From: Botryococcus braunii
Lineage: Eukaryota > Chlorophyta > Trebouxiophyceae
Assembly (NCBI GenBank): GCA_002005505.1
Contig: MVGU01001330.1
Span: 87,501 to 122,500, forward strand
Length of the DNA stretch: 35,000 nt
Reading direction: 5' to 3'
The notes beneath the pieces are model-generated. The model saw nothing but the letters and a program-made list of their open reading frames with translations. It had not been told where the DNA came from and did no database searches. Shown one piece after another: positions 1 to 10,189 of this stretch. The first letter of the stretch is position 1, and every line of letters starts with the position of its first letter. The position numbers and the translations under genes are program-made.

Positions 1-181
1 GCCTTCAAATGCACTTTGTTTTCGTAAGGAGCATACAGGGGAATTGCGTTGAGGGGTTACATTGACGAGCCTACGCATTTTTCCTCTCAAGTCTTGCGGT
101 GCAGGCCTGTGCTCGACATGGAGTTCATGGGCCAGTACTAGTTCCTGGAACGCCCTGGTCCCCTGATCTCTAGCCAGGGAA
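1..181. other. No gene seen
   Basis: Mixed-composition sequence without a convincing open frame, repeat or RNA gene. It leads directly into the palindromic region that starts at 182. Confidence 0.5.
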
Positions 182-235
182 TCTGTTTCTAGGCTGCTTT
201 GCAAAGCAGCCTAGAAGCAGACCAAATTTGGTCTG
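182..235. repeat. Two adjoining palindromes
   Basis: Bases 182-221 form a 40-bp inverted repeat with no spacer and a single mismatched pair, centred on TTTGCAAA. It overlaps an 18-bp perfect palindrome at 218-235 (CAGACCAAATTTGGTCTG). Both could extrude as short cruciforms. No gene is associated with them. Confidence 0.85.
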
Positions 236-458
236 TTTCTCAAGCTACAAATGGATCCGGCTTTGGGAACAGTTGCCCGCGGGTTCGGACCGTCGGGCTA
301 ACTCGAAATGGACTTTCGGCCCCACAGGGCCACAGATCGTTTCCCCTGGCCGTTTGTAGTCACGCTGCTCGTATTTGTGTGGAGGGGTAGGTAACATGGC
401 CGTTCAAGTAAAGTTCGGGTAGAAGATGTAGCTGGGAGTCTTGATTCATCTTGAACAT

Positions 459-550
459 GAATAAGGAATATCCTCTAGGGCAACCTCTGTTGCACTGGAC
501 ATACGTATGTCGAGTGCAACAGAGGCTGCCCTAGAGGGCGTTCCTTTTTC
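459..550. repeat. 92-bp near-perfect palindrome
   Basis: The sequence is self-complementary about a centre between 504 and 505 (ACATACGTATGT). By hand pairing, 40 of 46 base pairs match. The mismatches are at 497/512, 483/526, 469-471/538-540 and 462/547. There is no unpaired loop, so it is a true palindrome and not a spaced inverted repeat. It lacks the internal sequence expected of a MITE, but a small foldback element cannot be excluded. Confidence 0.88.
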
Positions 551-912
551 GTGTACACAGGCAGGTACTGACGACGTGGTGACATGATTATCTGCGCAAA
601 GCACGTCTCTGTAGTACAAACGTTTCGACATACATTGGCACGTGCCGATGATGCGCCAGATTTCATGACTGCGCTAACTATCACATGGAACCTGCATGGC
701 CCCATGCATAGGCCATGCATGGCCAGATGGCCAATTCAGAGGGGACACACGTGGGAGTCTCAAAGGAGTCCACGTCGCAGACAAGCAGCAAAAGATACCT
801 CACCAGCGCACAGCCAGCCAGCTGGCAGCCTGCTGGCCCATTGGGAAACGAGGATTCTTCAGAGCTATCTCGAGCTCTATCCCTATGGGGCACACCTGGC
901 CCGTGCATAAGC
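551..912. other. No gene seen
   Basis: Open frames on both strands here are short and mutually overlapping, with no splice context that favours one. Small palindromic patches occur, such as GGCCATGCATGGCC at 711-724. Confidence 0.45.
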
Positions 913-992
913 AACGAGAATTTGGCGCGTCTTGGAAGCCAACTAGGTAAAATTTTACCTAGTTGGCTTCCAAGACGCGCCAAATTTTCGTT
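913..992. repeat. 80-bp palindrome, central 68 bp perfect
   Basis: Centred between 952 and 953 (AAAATTTT), the 34 bases on each side from 919 to 986 are perfectly complementary with no spacer. Pairing continues to 913/992 with one mismatch at 918/987. Perfect zero-spacer palindromes of this size are generally unstable during replication, so it is either young or actively maintained. It could also be a foldback artefact of assembly or library preparation. Confidence 0.92.
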
Positions 993-1284
993 TTAAAACG
1001 GTATACATGGTTTTGAAAGCTGTGGAAAATGTACTGTATAAGCAAACACGTGTCAAAGCGTAATTAACGACCGCACCGATTGTTTTGAATTCACATTAAA
1101 AGACTCTCAATCTCTTGCATTTGACACTAGTACTGCTTTTTGTTTCCACCCGAAACATCTTGGCATTTGGCGCACCAGTTGATGTGCGCTCCAGATCAGT
1201 GTACGCCGCATGGATTCCTGTGGGAGGAAGAGCCCGAAGCTGGGCAAATTCCTTGGAAACACAGGGTTTTGGGACAATGCTGTG

Positions 1285-1308
1285 CAGGCTCCCAGGCCTG
1301 GGAGCCTG
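1285..1308. repeat. 24-bp perfect palindrome
   Basis: A zero-spacer palindrome centred on AGGCCT. It is the last of the cluster of palindromes in the first 1.3 kb. Two near-identical copies of GAGATCCTAG follow shortly after. Confidence 0.85.
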
Positions 1309-2882
1309 GAAGATATCCAACGAGATCCTAGGAGATCCTAGTCTACGGAGGAAGCATGTGCGCAGCCGCGGTTTTATTCTGAATACATCATGAATTTTCA
1401 AACGGGACTGTCAGTTCTGGGTCGTGCAAATATTAACATTATTAACATTTGTGCTTGAAAACACAAATGTGCACCATATATGATGCTCATAGGAGGGGTT
1501 ATGGTAGACGTCGTTCACCGGTTAGAAGGGGCACCAGTGCATGATTTAGGATGTGTTCACATGCTAATAAATCCTCGATGATGGCAATCCTCATGCATGA
1601 GATTCATATGAGGTTCGGGAGTTCTTTGCACGCGTGTCCTCATTAGCTTTGTATAGAGAATACGGACCTCTGCAAGAAATTTCGGCATACAGTGTGAATT
1701 CTTGCAGCTTTGCCCAACAGGATCCCCTCATATCTCTCATATTTCTTTAGCTAGTACTGGAGAAATGTGCAGTTCGGGCTTTTCTTGGAGAAACTGATCA
1801 AATGATTGAAGGCTTCAAATCTAAACGGCAGAGCTCCATCTTCCCTGCAATTTCCGGATGGTCTAGCTTTAGTCAAAATATGGTTTATTTGCAAATAAAC
1901 AATTGTCTGTAGCGAGGTAGGTTCATACCATAAAAGCTAGTACTTCAAGAAGCACAGCATCCATTTTTCTAAACAGTTGATTGTTAAGGTTTGTCACATT
2001 CGTACACTGAGGATGTCCTTGGCACACCTGGCTAGCTCCCATGCGCATGCCAATTTCGAGAGTTTATGGCGCAGAAAGGCAAGGTTGCAACAATTGTCTT
2101 TTTGAGCCAGCTGGATAACTAGAACTTACTGAGTAATGTTATATAATAATATATGACAAAGATCTAGAAATGTCTGCACGTGCCAAGCCTCTCATTGCTG
2201 TCCCTTATCAGAGAGCTTGGACACGCTGTTCATGATCCATGTGATGAATCTTCATACTGTCGATCTGTTTCGATATCCTCAGTAGCCTCTGGCGATCTTT
2301 GAGTATATTAGTACGGGTTTTAGATTCACCAACAGACATTTCTGAACAGATTTCCCCTTGGCAGACTAGGATACCTCAGAGAACAAACAACCTGCTGAGA
2401 ACAGATATGGAATTGCGCAGCACCAGAAGTCCCCAAGTTATTGTGATATAAGATATTGTTATATATTGGGGTGGCTGCACTAATACAGAACCTTGTACCT
2501 AGCGTTGCCAACAATACGTGTGCACACGTGGTAACCTATATTTTTAGCTCATACGTGCATGAGACTTTGCAACTGTTTTCGAATTCGGCGACGTGTCTGC
2601 ACCCTTGATGCGCATGTAACGCATATTGCAGCTCCGATGGACTTAGAGTAATGCGCATGCGCAATGAAACGCAATCTCATTCGACCATGTAATTCAAATA
2701 TACGATTGTGCTGAACTCTGTGCTGCGGATCATTACTTCATTCAAGACAGATAGTCAATATCAGAAAATATCAGACCATCAATAAATGGTATACCGTATA
2801 CAGTGTACTGCATGCATATACATACACATATACCCGTATATGCAGTATGTTAAGTTTACTACTCTGGAGAGTTTACTGCGCA
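1309..2882. other. About 1.6 kb without a supportable gene
   Basis: AT-leaning sequence with stop codons in all frames. A short hairpin lies at about 1444-1470 (ACATTTGTG ... CACAAATGT). No long open frame, tRNA or repeat array was recognised. Confidence 0.5.
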
Positions 2883-3070
2883 GGTCCATCGTATCGGACC
2901 AACAGTTGAGTTACGTGTGCACATATGTTGTCACGCGTCGCATGCGCTGGTCCATCGTATCGGACCAACACATGAGTTACCTGTGCACATATGTTCACAC
3001 ATGTTGCATGCGCAGGTCCATCGTATCGGACCAACACATGAGTTACCTTTGCACATATGTTGACACGTGT
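2883..3070. repeat. 66-bp tandem repeat, about 2.8 copies
   Basis: The motif GGTCCATCGTATCGGACC recurs at 2883, 2949 and 3015, an exact period of 66 bases. Each unit continues with a conserved stretch containing GAGTTAC and GCACATATGTT. The core has GGTCC/GGACC complementary ends. Because 66 is divisible by three, open frames run through the array on both strands (22-residue repeats). That alone is not evidence for coding. Confidence 0.9.
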
Positions 3071-3857
3071 CGACATGTTTCTCATGAGATAACGGTACAT
3101 ACACATGAAGGACCTGCGTAGAAAGTATATGCATATGGACATGTTTGCAGTATACAGAAAGTCGTATACTGCAGAATAGTTTATCGGTCAATGCTTTCGT
3201 GTAGATTGCCTTCTGCAGATGTGACTTCAAAACCATGTGGAAGCATGCATATGCACGGACAAATGTGCACTTACGCGTGCATGTACATCTCAACAGGTCC
3301 TGCAAGAAGGCTTAACAGTTGCGCATGCAATTGGTATGCGCAAGCATGTGCACGAGTACACAAATCAACGTATCCTCGCCCAGGCACCCATATGGGTAGA
3401 AATCTCCTGCGGGTATACTTTGATAGCTGGGCAGAAAATGTCTTCGAAAGATTTTCAGGAGACTGCAGTTGTTCCAGCTGGCCCGGAACCTGCGATGCCA
3501 TAATAAGCTAATTGTTTTATAAAACAAATTTGCAAGGAAGCCAGCCAGCTGCAGCTTTACTATTACTAAAGTTTCCTTTTCAGTTTTCCAGAGCACTGTG
3601 TCCTCACCAATGCAATCACAGCTAGCTCTCATATGAGAGCTATCTGCATATGGCGAAATGAGCTGGTTGTACTACCAGCGTTAATGCAACCTGGGCATTG
3701 TTCTCACACGGCCGCATGTACGGCCATATGTATATGGGCTGGTAATGCCATCGTGGCGCCGCTCCTACGCAGCTGTAATTACATAAGACTTATAAGAGCG
3801 GCACATACCGCATACATCTGGTGACAACGGTAATGGGTATGAGATACATCAAGGCCA
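3071..3857. other. No gene seen; one 20-bp palindrome
   Basis: Overlapping short open frames occur on both strands without distinguishing features. A perfect 20-bp palindrome, TAGCTCTCATATGAGAGCTA, lies at 3623-3642. Confidence 0.45.
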
Positions 3858-3973
3858 CAGGAGCACTCCGGTCCAAATGCGCATATATGTATACACGTAT
3901 ATACAGGAGCACTCCGCTCCAAATGCGCATATATGTATATACGTATATACAGGAGCACTCCGGTCTCAATATA
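3858..3973. repeat. 46-bp tandem repeat, about 2.5 copies
   Basis: CAGGAGCACTCCG starts at 3858, 3904 and 3950, giving a period of 46 bases. Each unit also carries an AT-alternating stretch (ATATATGTATA...). The third unit diverges after about 20 bases. Confidence 0.88.
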
Positions 3974-4037
3974 TATACGTACTGAGATACCTGCGGTACT
4001 TACAAGTACCGGACAATTGGCTTGGACAGGTAGCCAA

Positions 4038-4061
4038 CCCCCCCCCCCCCCCGGGGGGGGG
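4038..4061. repeat. C15-G9 homopolymer junction
   Basis: Fifteen C residues followed directly by nine G residues. Such tracts recur throughout the window and are places where read length errors are likely. Confidence 0.9.
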
Positions 4062-4320
4062 AGTGGAGGACCAGGCCCTAGGGGTTTGGGCTTAGGAGTT
4101 CCTGTGGGGACCCGAGCCTGGCAGGCGCAATGGATGCAAGGGCGGAACCTACAACATGTGCAAGGTTGCTAAATGTTGCAACAGCACTCGTGGATCCTTT
4201 CAACTTGGCAGGCAAGAGCAAGCTCGCTCGCAGCTAAATACTGAATCAGGAGTTAGCAGCTACACAAGTATATAATAGCCTATATGTAGGGTAGTCATAC
4301 AAGAGTTAGCTGCTACACCC

Positions 4321-4531
<211 letters not shown>

Positions 4532-4617
4532 AGCCCTGCGTGGGGTAGTCATCAGCAAAATTGGAGGACACCGGCGCCGAGCTCGAGGGTTGTGGTGTCC
4601 TGCTGCGGCCATAAATA

Positions 4618-5495
4618 TTATAGAATCCTGTCATGATCGAGGGCTACTGAATCCTCATTGATCCATACATATAGCTGTGGGCAACTGGCCCACACTGAGA
4701 GCGCCCACGAAGGCTGACATTTGTTCATCAGCTGACTATCGCCAGCAGGGCCTGATCTGGCCAGCCGCTCGTATTCAGCTAACCCGGGAAAAACCACCAT
4801 GCAGCAAAACAGCGAAATCCCGGCAGAGAATTTGGATGTACGGGTGTCGGCAGTGAGGAATGCAGGTGTGCCTATCTTGCCACTCTCAGGGGGGGACAAG
4901 AACGTGTTTGTTGTCCCACGGGGGAAGGCAGCGTTTCGCTATTCCTTCCTTAGCCTCTCATCTCTCTCACTGGGGGGAGCGTTTCTAGGGCATTACTGAA
5001 CCGGAAGGGAAACGACCAACCGCGGAACATCCACCACGAGCCGGAAACCCGTGCCTGAACAAGATCGGGGGTGATCGCAGGAGGCTGGGAGCTGCTCCTC
5101 GAGTGTCTCCCCCACCACGATCCCCCTTCACGTGCTGCGTGTTGGGTATCCTGGATGCCGCCCTCCGTCACACTAGAGCCACTCGTCTGCTCTTCACCTG
5201 TAGTAGACCCACGACGTCCCTCGGGCAAAGAGCTAGTGACGGGATGAGGAGCAGCAGCTTCTATGTCCATGCTTTTGCTTGCAGTCTCGCATATGTTGCC
5301 TGGTGAACGCGTTGGTTGAAGCTCGAGCGCCACTGCTAGCTGATCATCTGGCATGGAGATGAGGACAGCTCTTGGGGGAATCTCGGCAGGGGGACTGTCT
5401 TTGACCTGGTCGGCTTCCACGGACCGATCTTCGTCACCGTCACGTGTTCGCTCAGCTTGTACCGGTACCCCTGTGCACCGCGCCAGTGCTGGCAC
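4618..5495 (-). CDS. Candidate two-exon gene, unrecognised
   Basis: The minus strand has an open stretch from 5495 to 4950 (about 180 codons, rich in Ser, Pro, Glu and Gly). A second from 4899 to the TAA at 4618 (about 93 codons) has an evenly composed protein. Neither begins with ATG, as expected if both are internal or terminal exons. One possible splice removes about 85 bases, using a GTGAGA donor near 4976 and an AG acceptor near 4886, which would join the frames. An acceptor-like GGTGCACAG precedes the upstream piece. No domain is recognised. GC content here is higher than in the AT-rich sequence further left. It could be a decayed or chance frame, so the call is tentative. Confidence 0.25.
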
Positions 5496-5611
5496 GTCAG
5501 TGCAGCGACATCGGTCCTAGGCCAAAGCAATGGACATTGCGACACTGGAGATGAAGGATGTGGCATTGCTCCAAAGGATCTCTCCCAAACGGGTGTTCAG
5601 ACAATCTGACT

Positions 5612-5613
<2 letters not shown>

Positions 5614-5699
<86 letters not shown>

Positions 5700-5712
5700 C
5701 CACACCCACACA

Positions 5713-5769
<57 letters not shown>

Positions 5770-5826
5770 GCCCGCCCGCCCGCCGGCCCGCCCGCGCGCG
5801 CACGCGCACGCACGCACGCACACGCG
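5614..5826. repeat. (AC)n microsatellite with CCCG/CG tail
   Basis: About 150 bases of AC repeat with minor interruptions. A CCCG run and alternating CG/CA follow to about 5826. Alternating purine-pyrimidine tracts of this kind are established Z-DNA formers. His-Thr and Cys-Val open frames across it are artefacts. Confidence 0.95.
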
Positions 5827-6955
5827 AGCAGCTGTACAAGTCTGTTGTTGATAACAACAGGGCCTAGGCTACCCTTCACACGGGGTTGTGCTCTCTCCCT
5901 GCCCTCTTCTAGCCCTAAAGTCCATAATGATTTATTGATTTTGCACATAAATTCGCCATTGAGATTTCCTGCATTGTGAACGAAGCCTGTCTATATCATG
6001 CCAGGTCCGAAAGACCCCAGGATTGGTACGCACATATGCCATATTACACATATATGGCATAAGCACACAACACAAGCGAATGCACGTGACCCACGTACTC
6101 ATTATGTTTCTCCAACCCCTACAGATGACATGAAAATGTGAACAATTACCAACCCTTCACTTGCCTGGTTCGTGTTCGCGCCTGCGGCGGTGTTGATGTT
6201 GCACCATCCCGTATCGAACTGTGCAAGCAACAAAGAGAGCAAGGACAACCCCCAGCAAAACGACAGCAGCGACTATCCCTGCATAAGGAGTGATAAAGAG
6301 GGATTTCAGCCGACACTACACGTGTTTCATGAAAGTTGTTCAAGGCTCGCAAAACAGGATATGTATGGCTTGCTTCAAATCCCCATTGTGGTGTATACAC
6401 CTATACCAGTATATATGCCTGGCGCTCCAGCTGGGCGTCTCAAGACGACCAGCTGTACCTGCAGGAGGTACTATGCAGTGAGCATACCGGTTGATCTGGT
6501 GGCCTGGGGATGGGAGTGCAGTGAGACCGTGAGCTCTGTGTCCCACCGTGCCTTGGATTTGGCATTGGGTTTCTTCGCACAACCCTGGCATTGGGTAAAA
6601 CACATGGCCAGCTATACCAGTGTGCCAGTGCTCAAATGCCAGCAGTGCTAAGACAAGTAGACACACAGTAACTTTGCCATCAATCAAAATATGTCATTGC
6701 AATGCATTTTGGGCACCGGCGGTACCTTTCCGAGCCAGCATCGGTTTACAAACGCTTGATTCGTAAAGCAATCGCCATCGTAACCAGTAATGACATACGG
6801 GACATCAATGTCAATATTGTGGATTGAAAACAAACTCTTGCGAGACATGTCGGACTCTTGATCGTCAGTAACGAGATCTCGTTTACAAGATCTATAAGAA
6901 CGGTCTTACACAGGTGCTCTCCATGTAATGGCACATATAAAGTGGCATATGGCAC
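5827..6955. other. About 1.1 kb without a supportable gene
   Basis: An open frame on the plus strand at 6172-6651 lacks an ATG start, has no splice context and overlaps equally long minus-strand frames, so it is not called. A short inverted repeat occurs around 6034-6061 (TATGCCATAT ... ATATATGGCATA). Confidence 0.4.
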
Positions 6956-7207
6956 ATGGCAAGTATAAACATGTACATGAAATATTTTGATGTTGTAAAA
7001 GTGGAATCATGCAAGGCGCATATGGTCAGGCCTCAGCGAAAACCGCATCTGCCAAGCAAGATTATTGATGATCAACTTGTATGGTGCCAATACGCATCAC
7101 TGACCTTGCAAGGCTTGCTGGCAGTTCTAACAGCCATCAAGGCATACCGCGCAGTACTCATGACAGTTTCAACGCAAAATACCGATGCACTAATTATTGA
7201 GATCTAG
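6956..7207 (+). CDS. Small ORF of 83 codons, unrecognised
   Basis: This frame opens with ATG and runs 83 codons to a TAG. An ATATAAAG sequence lies about 20 bases upstream. The product is mixed in composition, with a mildly hydrophobic centre (residues about 47-70) but no clear signal peptide or domain. Nothing nearby supports expression, and an 83-codon frame can arise by chance. Confidence 0.15.
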   Translation: MASINMYMKYFDVVKVESCKAHMVRPQRKPHLPSKIIDDQLVWCQYASLTLQGLLAVLTAIKAYRAVLMTVSTQNTDALIIEI

Positions 7208-7312
7208 TGTTATCATGACCATATTAATTTTGATCACGTTAACGTCAATATTTTGTATTCTCAGGCAGGGAACCTGAAGAAACAGTCAACATTTGTTCAT
7301 ACTCCTTTCACA

Positions 7313-7546
7313 TCAGATACAGTACATTTGTGCTTTAAACAATAGGCTCCAAATCGAAGGATCACCGAGGTATGACCGTTCGGGACTCATGTTGTACGAC
7401 GGGGCTTGGTTGCCGTAGGTGCTCTGATTGTAACCTTGACCCATCCTGGTTGTTGGGTAGGCCAGATAAACAGGGCATGGGGCGGGAAATGGAATTGATG
7501 GAGCCGAGCTTTTGTATTGATTAGCCATAGAATCTCCTGCAACCAA
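7313..7546 (-). CDS. Candidate 3'-terminal exon, unrecognised
   Basis: On the minus strand a good acceptor (CTCTGTTGGTTGCAG, ending at about 7543) precedes an open frame that runs to a TGA at 7313. The predicted segment is rich in Tyr, Pro, Ser, Asn and Gln, as in disordered regions (for example GYNQSTYGNQAPSYN). The open frame continues upstream through the acceptor but starts at GTG, which suggests exon rather than whole gene. No family is recognised, and a chance frame is possible. Confidence 0.2.
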   Translation of the reverse strand: MVAGDSMANQYKSSAPSIPFPAPCPVYLAYPTTRMGQGYNQSTYGNQAPSYNMSPERSYLGDPSIWSLLFKAQMYCI

Positions 7547-7642
7547 CAGAGAGCATTTTAAACTTGTAAGAAGTACAGCGCTGCGTGAGATCCATTTCAT
7601 GATCAGGTATGGAAAGACGTTATGTCCATCCATAGTGGTCAC

Positions 7643-8425
7643 TTAATAAAGAAATATTTACTCTATTTGATTTATTTGTAAAAGTTTGACAATAAACGGA
7701 TTTGTTCTCCACTTCTGAGTGACTGTATCGGCCGATCCAAGGTTACCCACCCTTTGTCGAAAATTGCAGCAGAGAGCAGATTTTTTGTTCATGCAATCTT
7801 GTAACAATTTATATATTTCATTCATTATTGATCAGCATCAGAGTCCTGATTAAAAACACTCGCCTTGTCAGAGCCATCAGCGAACACGTGCGACGGGTAT
7901 CTTCCCGAAGGGCTGAAAAGTGGTCATCTTTTACCGAGGTTTCTTCTGGAAGTTGTTACAGCAACAATTGAGCAGAAAGTTTGACGTTGTAGCTGCGGTT
8001 CAGAGCACGTGCCATTACCTGGTACGGGACACTCCTACGGACCTCCGAAAGAGCGCTCAGGGCCCTGGATGACCGATAAACGACATTTCACAAGCGATGA
8101 TGCAAATCAAATTCAATTGTATGAGAAAGATTTTCTTGACTTTATCGAAACGAATTTATTAATCATCTTGTCAGCCTCGAAGAGCGTCGTACCTCAGCTA
8201 TATCCGCCGAAAAGTGGGGCGGATCCAGTGGATCCGATCCACGGAAGGTACAGGCGCAACTGGGTCCCAGTCTGGATTCCCAGTACCAGCAGCATCTCTC
8301 CGCGTGTGCCGGGTCAAGCACACATCACACTCCCTCACTTCCTCCCTCACTCCCCCCCTCTCTCTCTTTCAGACTCTCTCCCTCTCCTACTTTTTCTCTT
8401 TCTTTCAGTATGCAGTTTTTTCACG
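7643..8425. other. No confident gene; pyrimidine tracts before AG
   Basis: A plus-strand open frame at 8009-8491 begins with GTG and is not supported. Around 8350-8408 there are long CT-rich tracts ending in TTTCAG, which resemble 3' splice sites. The following sequence is a non-coding-looking direct repeat. Confidence 0.35.
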
Positions 8426-8616
8426 ATCACCTTTCGTATCTTGACCCTCGATTCCAAATACCCGCAGGCTGGCTTTATAGGAAACGGCTAGGATAGGCTT
8501 CACTTTAAAAATCGGCTTGGCTTCACTCAAACCACTATCACCTTTGGTATCTGGCCCCAAGATTCCGCGACCCTGAATGACGGATTTATGGTACGCGGTT
8601 AGGATGGGCTTCACTT
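8426..8616. repeat. Diverged 111-bp direct repeat, two copies
   Basis: ATCACCTTT(C/G)GTATCT occurs at 8426 and 8537, and TAGGAT(A/G)GGCTTCACTTT at 8489 and 8600. Both pairs give a period of 111 bases. The two copies differ at many positions in between, so the duplication is old. Confidence 0.8.
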
Positions 8617-8976
8617 TCTATACTAACTTAGTAATAGTTGAAGTTCTGTGCGGCCATTTTGGCTTTATGCGGCCAAAATCGACAACCCTGGTCCAACAGG
8701 CAACTGGCGTAGCCAATGGCCAATAGCCTATAGGCAGTACACAACGGCTTTGAGGCGCACTATTCCACACGGATTGTACTACAAACGCTTGACCGTGCAG
8801 CTTGTAGACTATTTCGAGCACTCGCAAAACAGTCGACTCACGTCGATGTCCTGAGGCCTGACTGTGGACATGTCTGAAATCTGATACTGACGGCATTGAT
8901 AAACCAGGATCACATTATTGGGGCAACGACTTGACTACAACCACCCCCCCTCCCTTTCTCTCTGCTTGACTGCCTG

Positions 8977-8978
<2 letters not shown>

Positions 8979-9034
<56 letters not shown>

Positions 9035-9045
9035 CGTGCGTGCGC

Positions 9046-9088
<43 letters not shown>

Positions 9089-9105
9089 GGGGGGGGGGGA
9101 GGGGG
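8979..9105. repeat. (TG)n microsatellite with poly-G end
   Basis: About 108 bases of TG repeat with a CG-containing interruption near 9031-9050, followed by a G11 run and GAGGGGG. Open frames across it are artefacts. Confidence 0.95.
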
Positions 9106-9180
9106 CCCGTACACACACAACTCTTAAGGCCCTTGAAACCCTATTCCTCTGAGCCTCAGACCATCCCTCCTCCCCGGGGG

Positions 9181-10189
9181 CCCTGCATGAGCTTCAGTCC
9201 TTTAAGCGAGGAAGTATTCAAATAATGCTGTAAGGATGTAAGTTGCATCTAAACGGCCGTATCTCCAGAAGTGACTAGTCACCCAGCGTTGATCATTTGA
9301 TAAAGCATCAGGAGGCAACTTGCAGCATAGGAGAGAGATCGCACATACAGAATGAGGTGCAAGAAAGCAAATAGACTGTTGCATGACGTACCATTTGCAG
9401 CCTTCGTGTGAGCAAGACGTTGCCACTCTTCCAAGACGTCGCATGTGTCTACCAGTATTCACCACCATATTGGTATACGCAGCAGACGTATCGCAAATGG
9501 AAAATGGGTTGGGCTCCATGATTCACTACAACTGCGCCTAATCAGCCTATCGTGACTTGAAAACTTATATGACGCTCTACTATCATTGTTGTTCCAAAAG
9601 AGTGCATGAAACAGAGTCTGCCTGAGCAGAGCCCCTCACCCCAAATGCTACTAGACGTCAAACAATTGATAGATAGTCGACGTCACACCCGCAGAGCAGA
9701 AAAATGGCAGCTCACTGCAGCAGCACCAAGGAAACTGACCCAATGGGTAACCAAACACCCCTCTACATCTTCGTGGCTACTAATAGTCTTGGTTCACAAG
9801 CCTCTGGACTCCAGAGTCAGGAGCCGCTTCAGTAATCACTCATACGGCTAGGGCTCCCCCCCCTCCCCACGTTGGCGGTTCACTGAGGTTCAAAAGAAAC
9901 GCCTGGGAAGGCCACGTGGACCTCCTGTGTAGGCCAAAAAGAGGCATAGATCTTAATGGCGGCCTGGCCGTCTGCTTGTCTTTAGCAGCACGCTGTCCCA
10001 CATGACCTAAAACGACGCTGCTTATCCTGGTCAGCCCACCCGAATGAGCAGCGACGCCAGCTAGTGGAGGGTGGTGATGGTGAAAGGACACGAGCCAAGT
10101 GTGAAATGGCCGTATTCTGAAATGGACGCACAGAATACGGCCATTTCACACACGTATGTGAAAAGGGAGGTTTCTTCACGGTGATGTCC
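9181..10189. repeat. Module L, copy in unit 1
   Basis: This segment matches 27200-28134 over most of its length. Examples are CCTGCATGAGCTTCA at its left end, GACGTTGCCACTCTTCC in the middle and GGGAAGGCCACGTGG toward the right. It is the left-most module of the F-box array unit and is absent from units 2 and 3. An ATG frame at 9606-9851 is not preserved in the other copy, so the module is probably non-coding. Confidence 0.8.
10100..10150. repeat. Perfect 20-bp inverted repeat with 11-base loop
   Basis: TGTGAAATGGCCGTATTCTG at 10100-10119 is exactly complementary to 10131-10150. The corresponding stretch of the other module L copy (about 28053-28090) has only the right arm, so the left arm was added in this copy. 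Confidence 0.93.

Noticed and set aside
2883..3070. CRISPR-like array (regular repeats)
   Set aside because: The 'spacers' are themselves repeated between units, the period is fixed at 66, there are no cas genes, and the DNA is eukaryotic. It is a minisatellite.
6172..6651. 159-codon plus-strand frame
   Set aside because: Starts at GTG, has no recognisable product or splice context, and overlaps minus-strand frames of similar quality.
8009..8491. 160-codon plus-strand frame
   Set aside because: Starts at GTG. The latter half is a translated CT-rich tract and a diverged direct repeat.
9606..9851. 81-codon frame with ATG in module L
   Set aside because: The homologous frame in the other L module (from about 27577) stops after a few codons.
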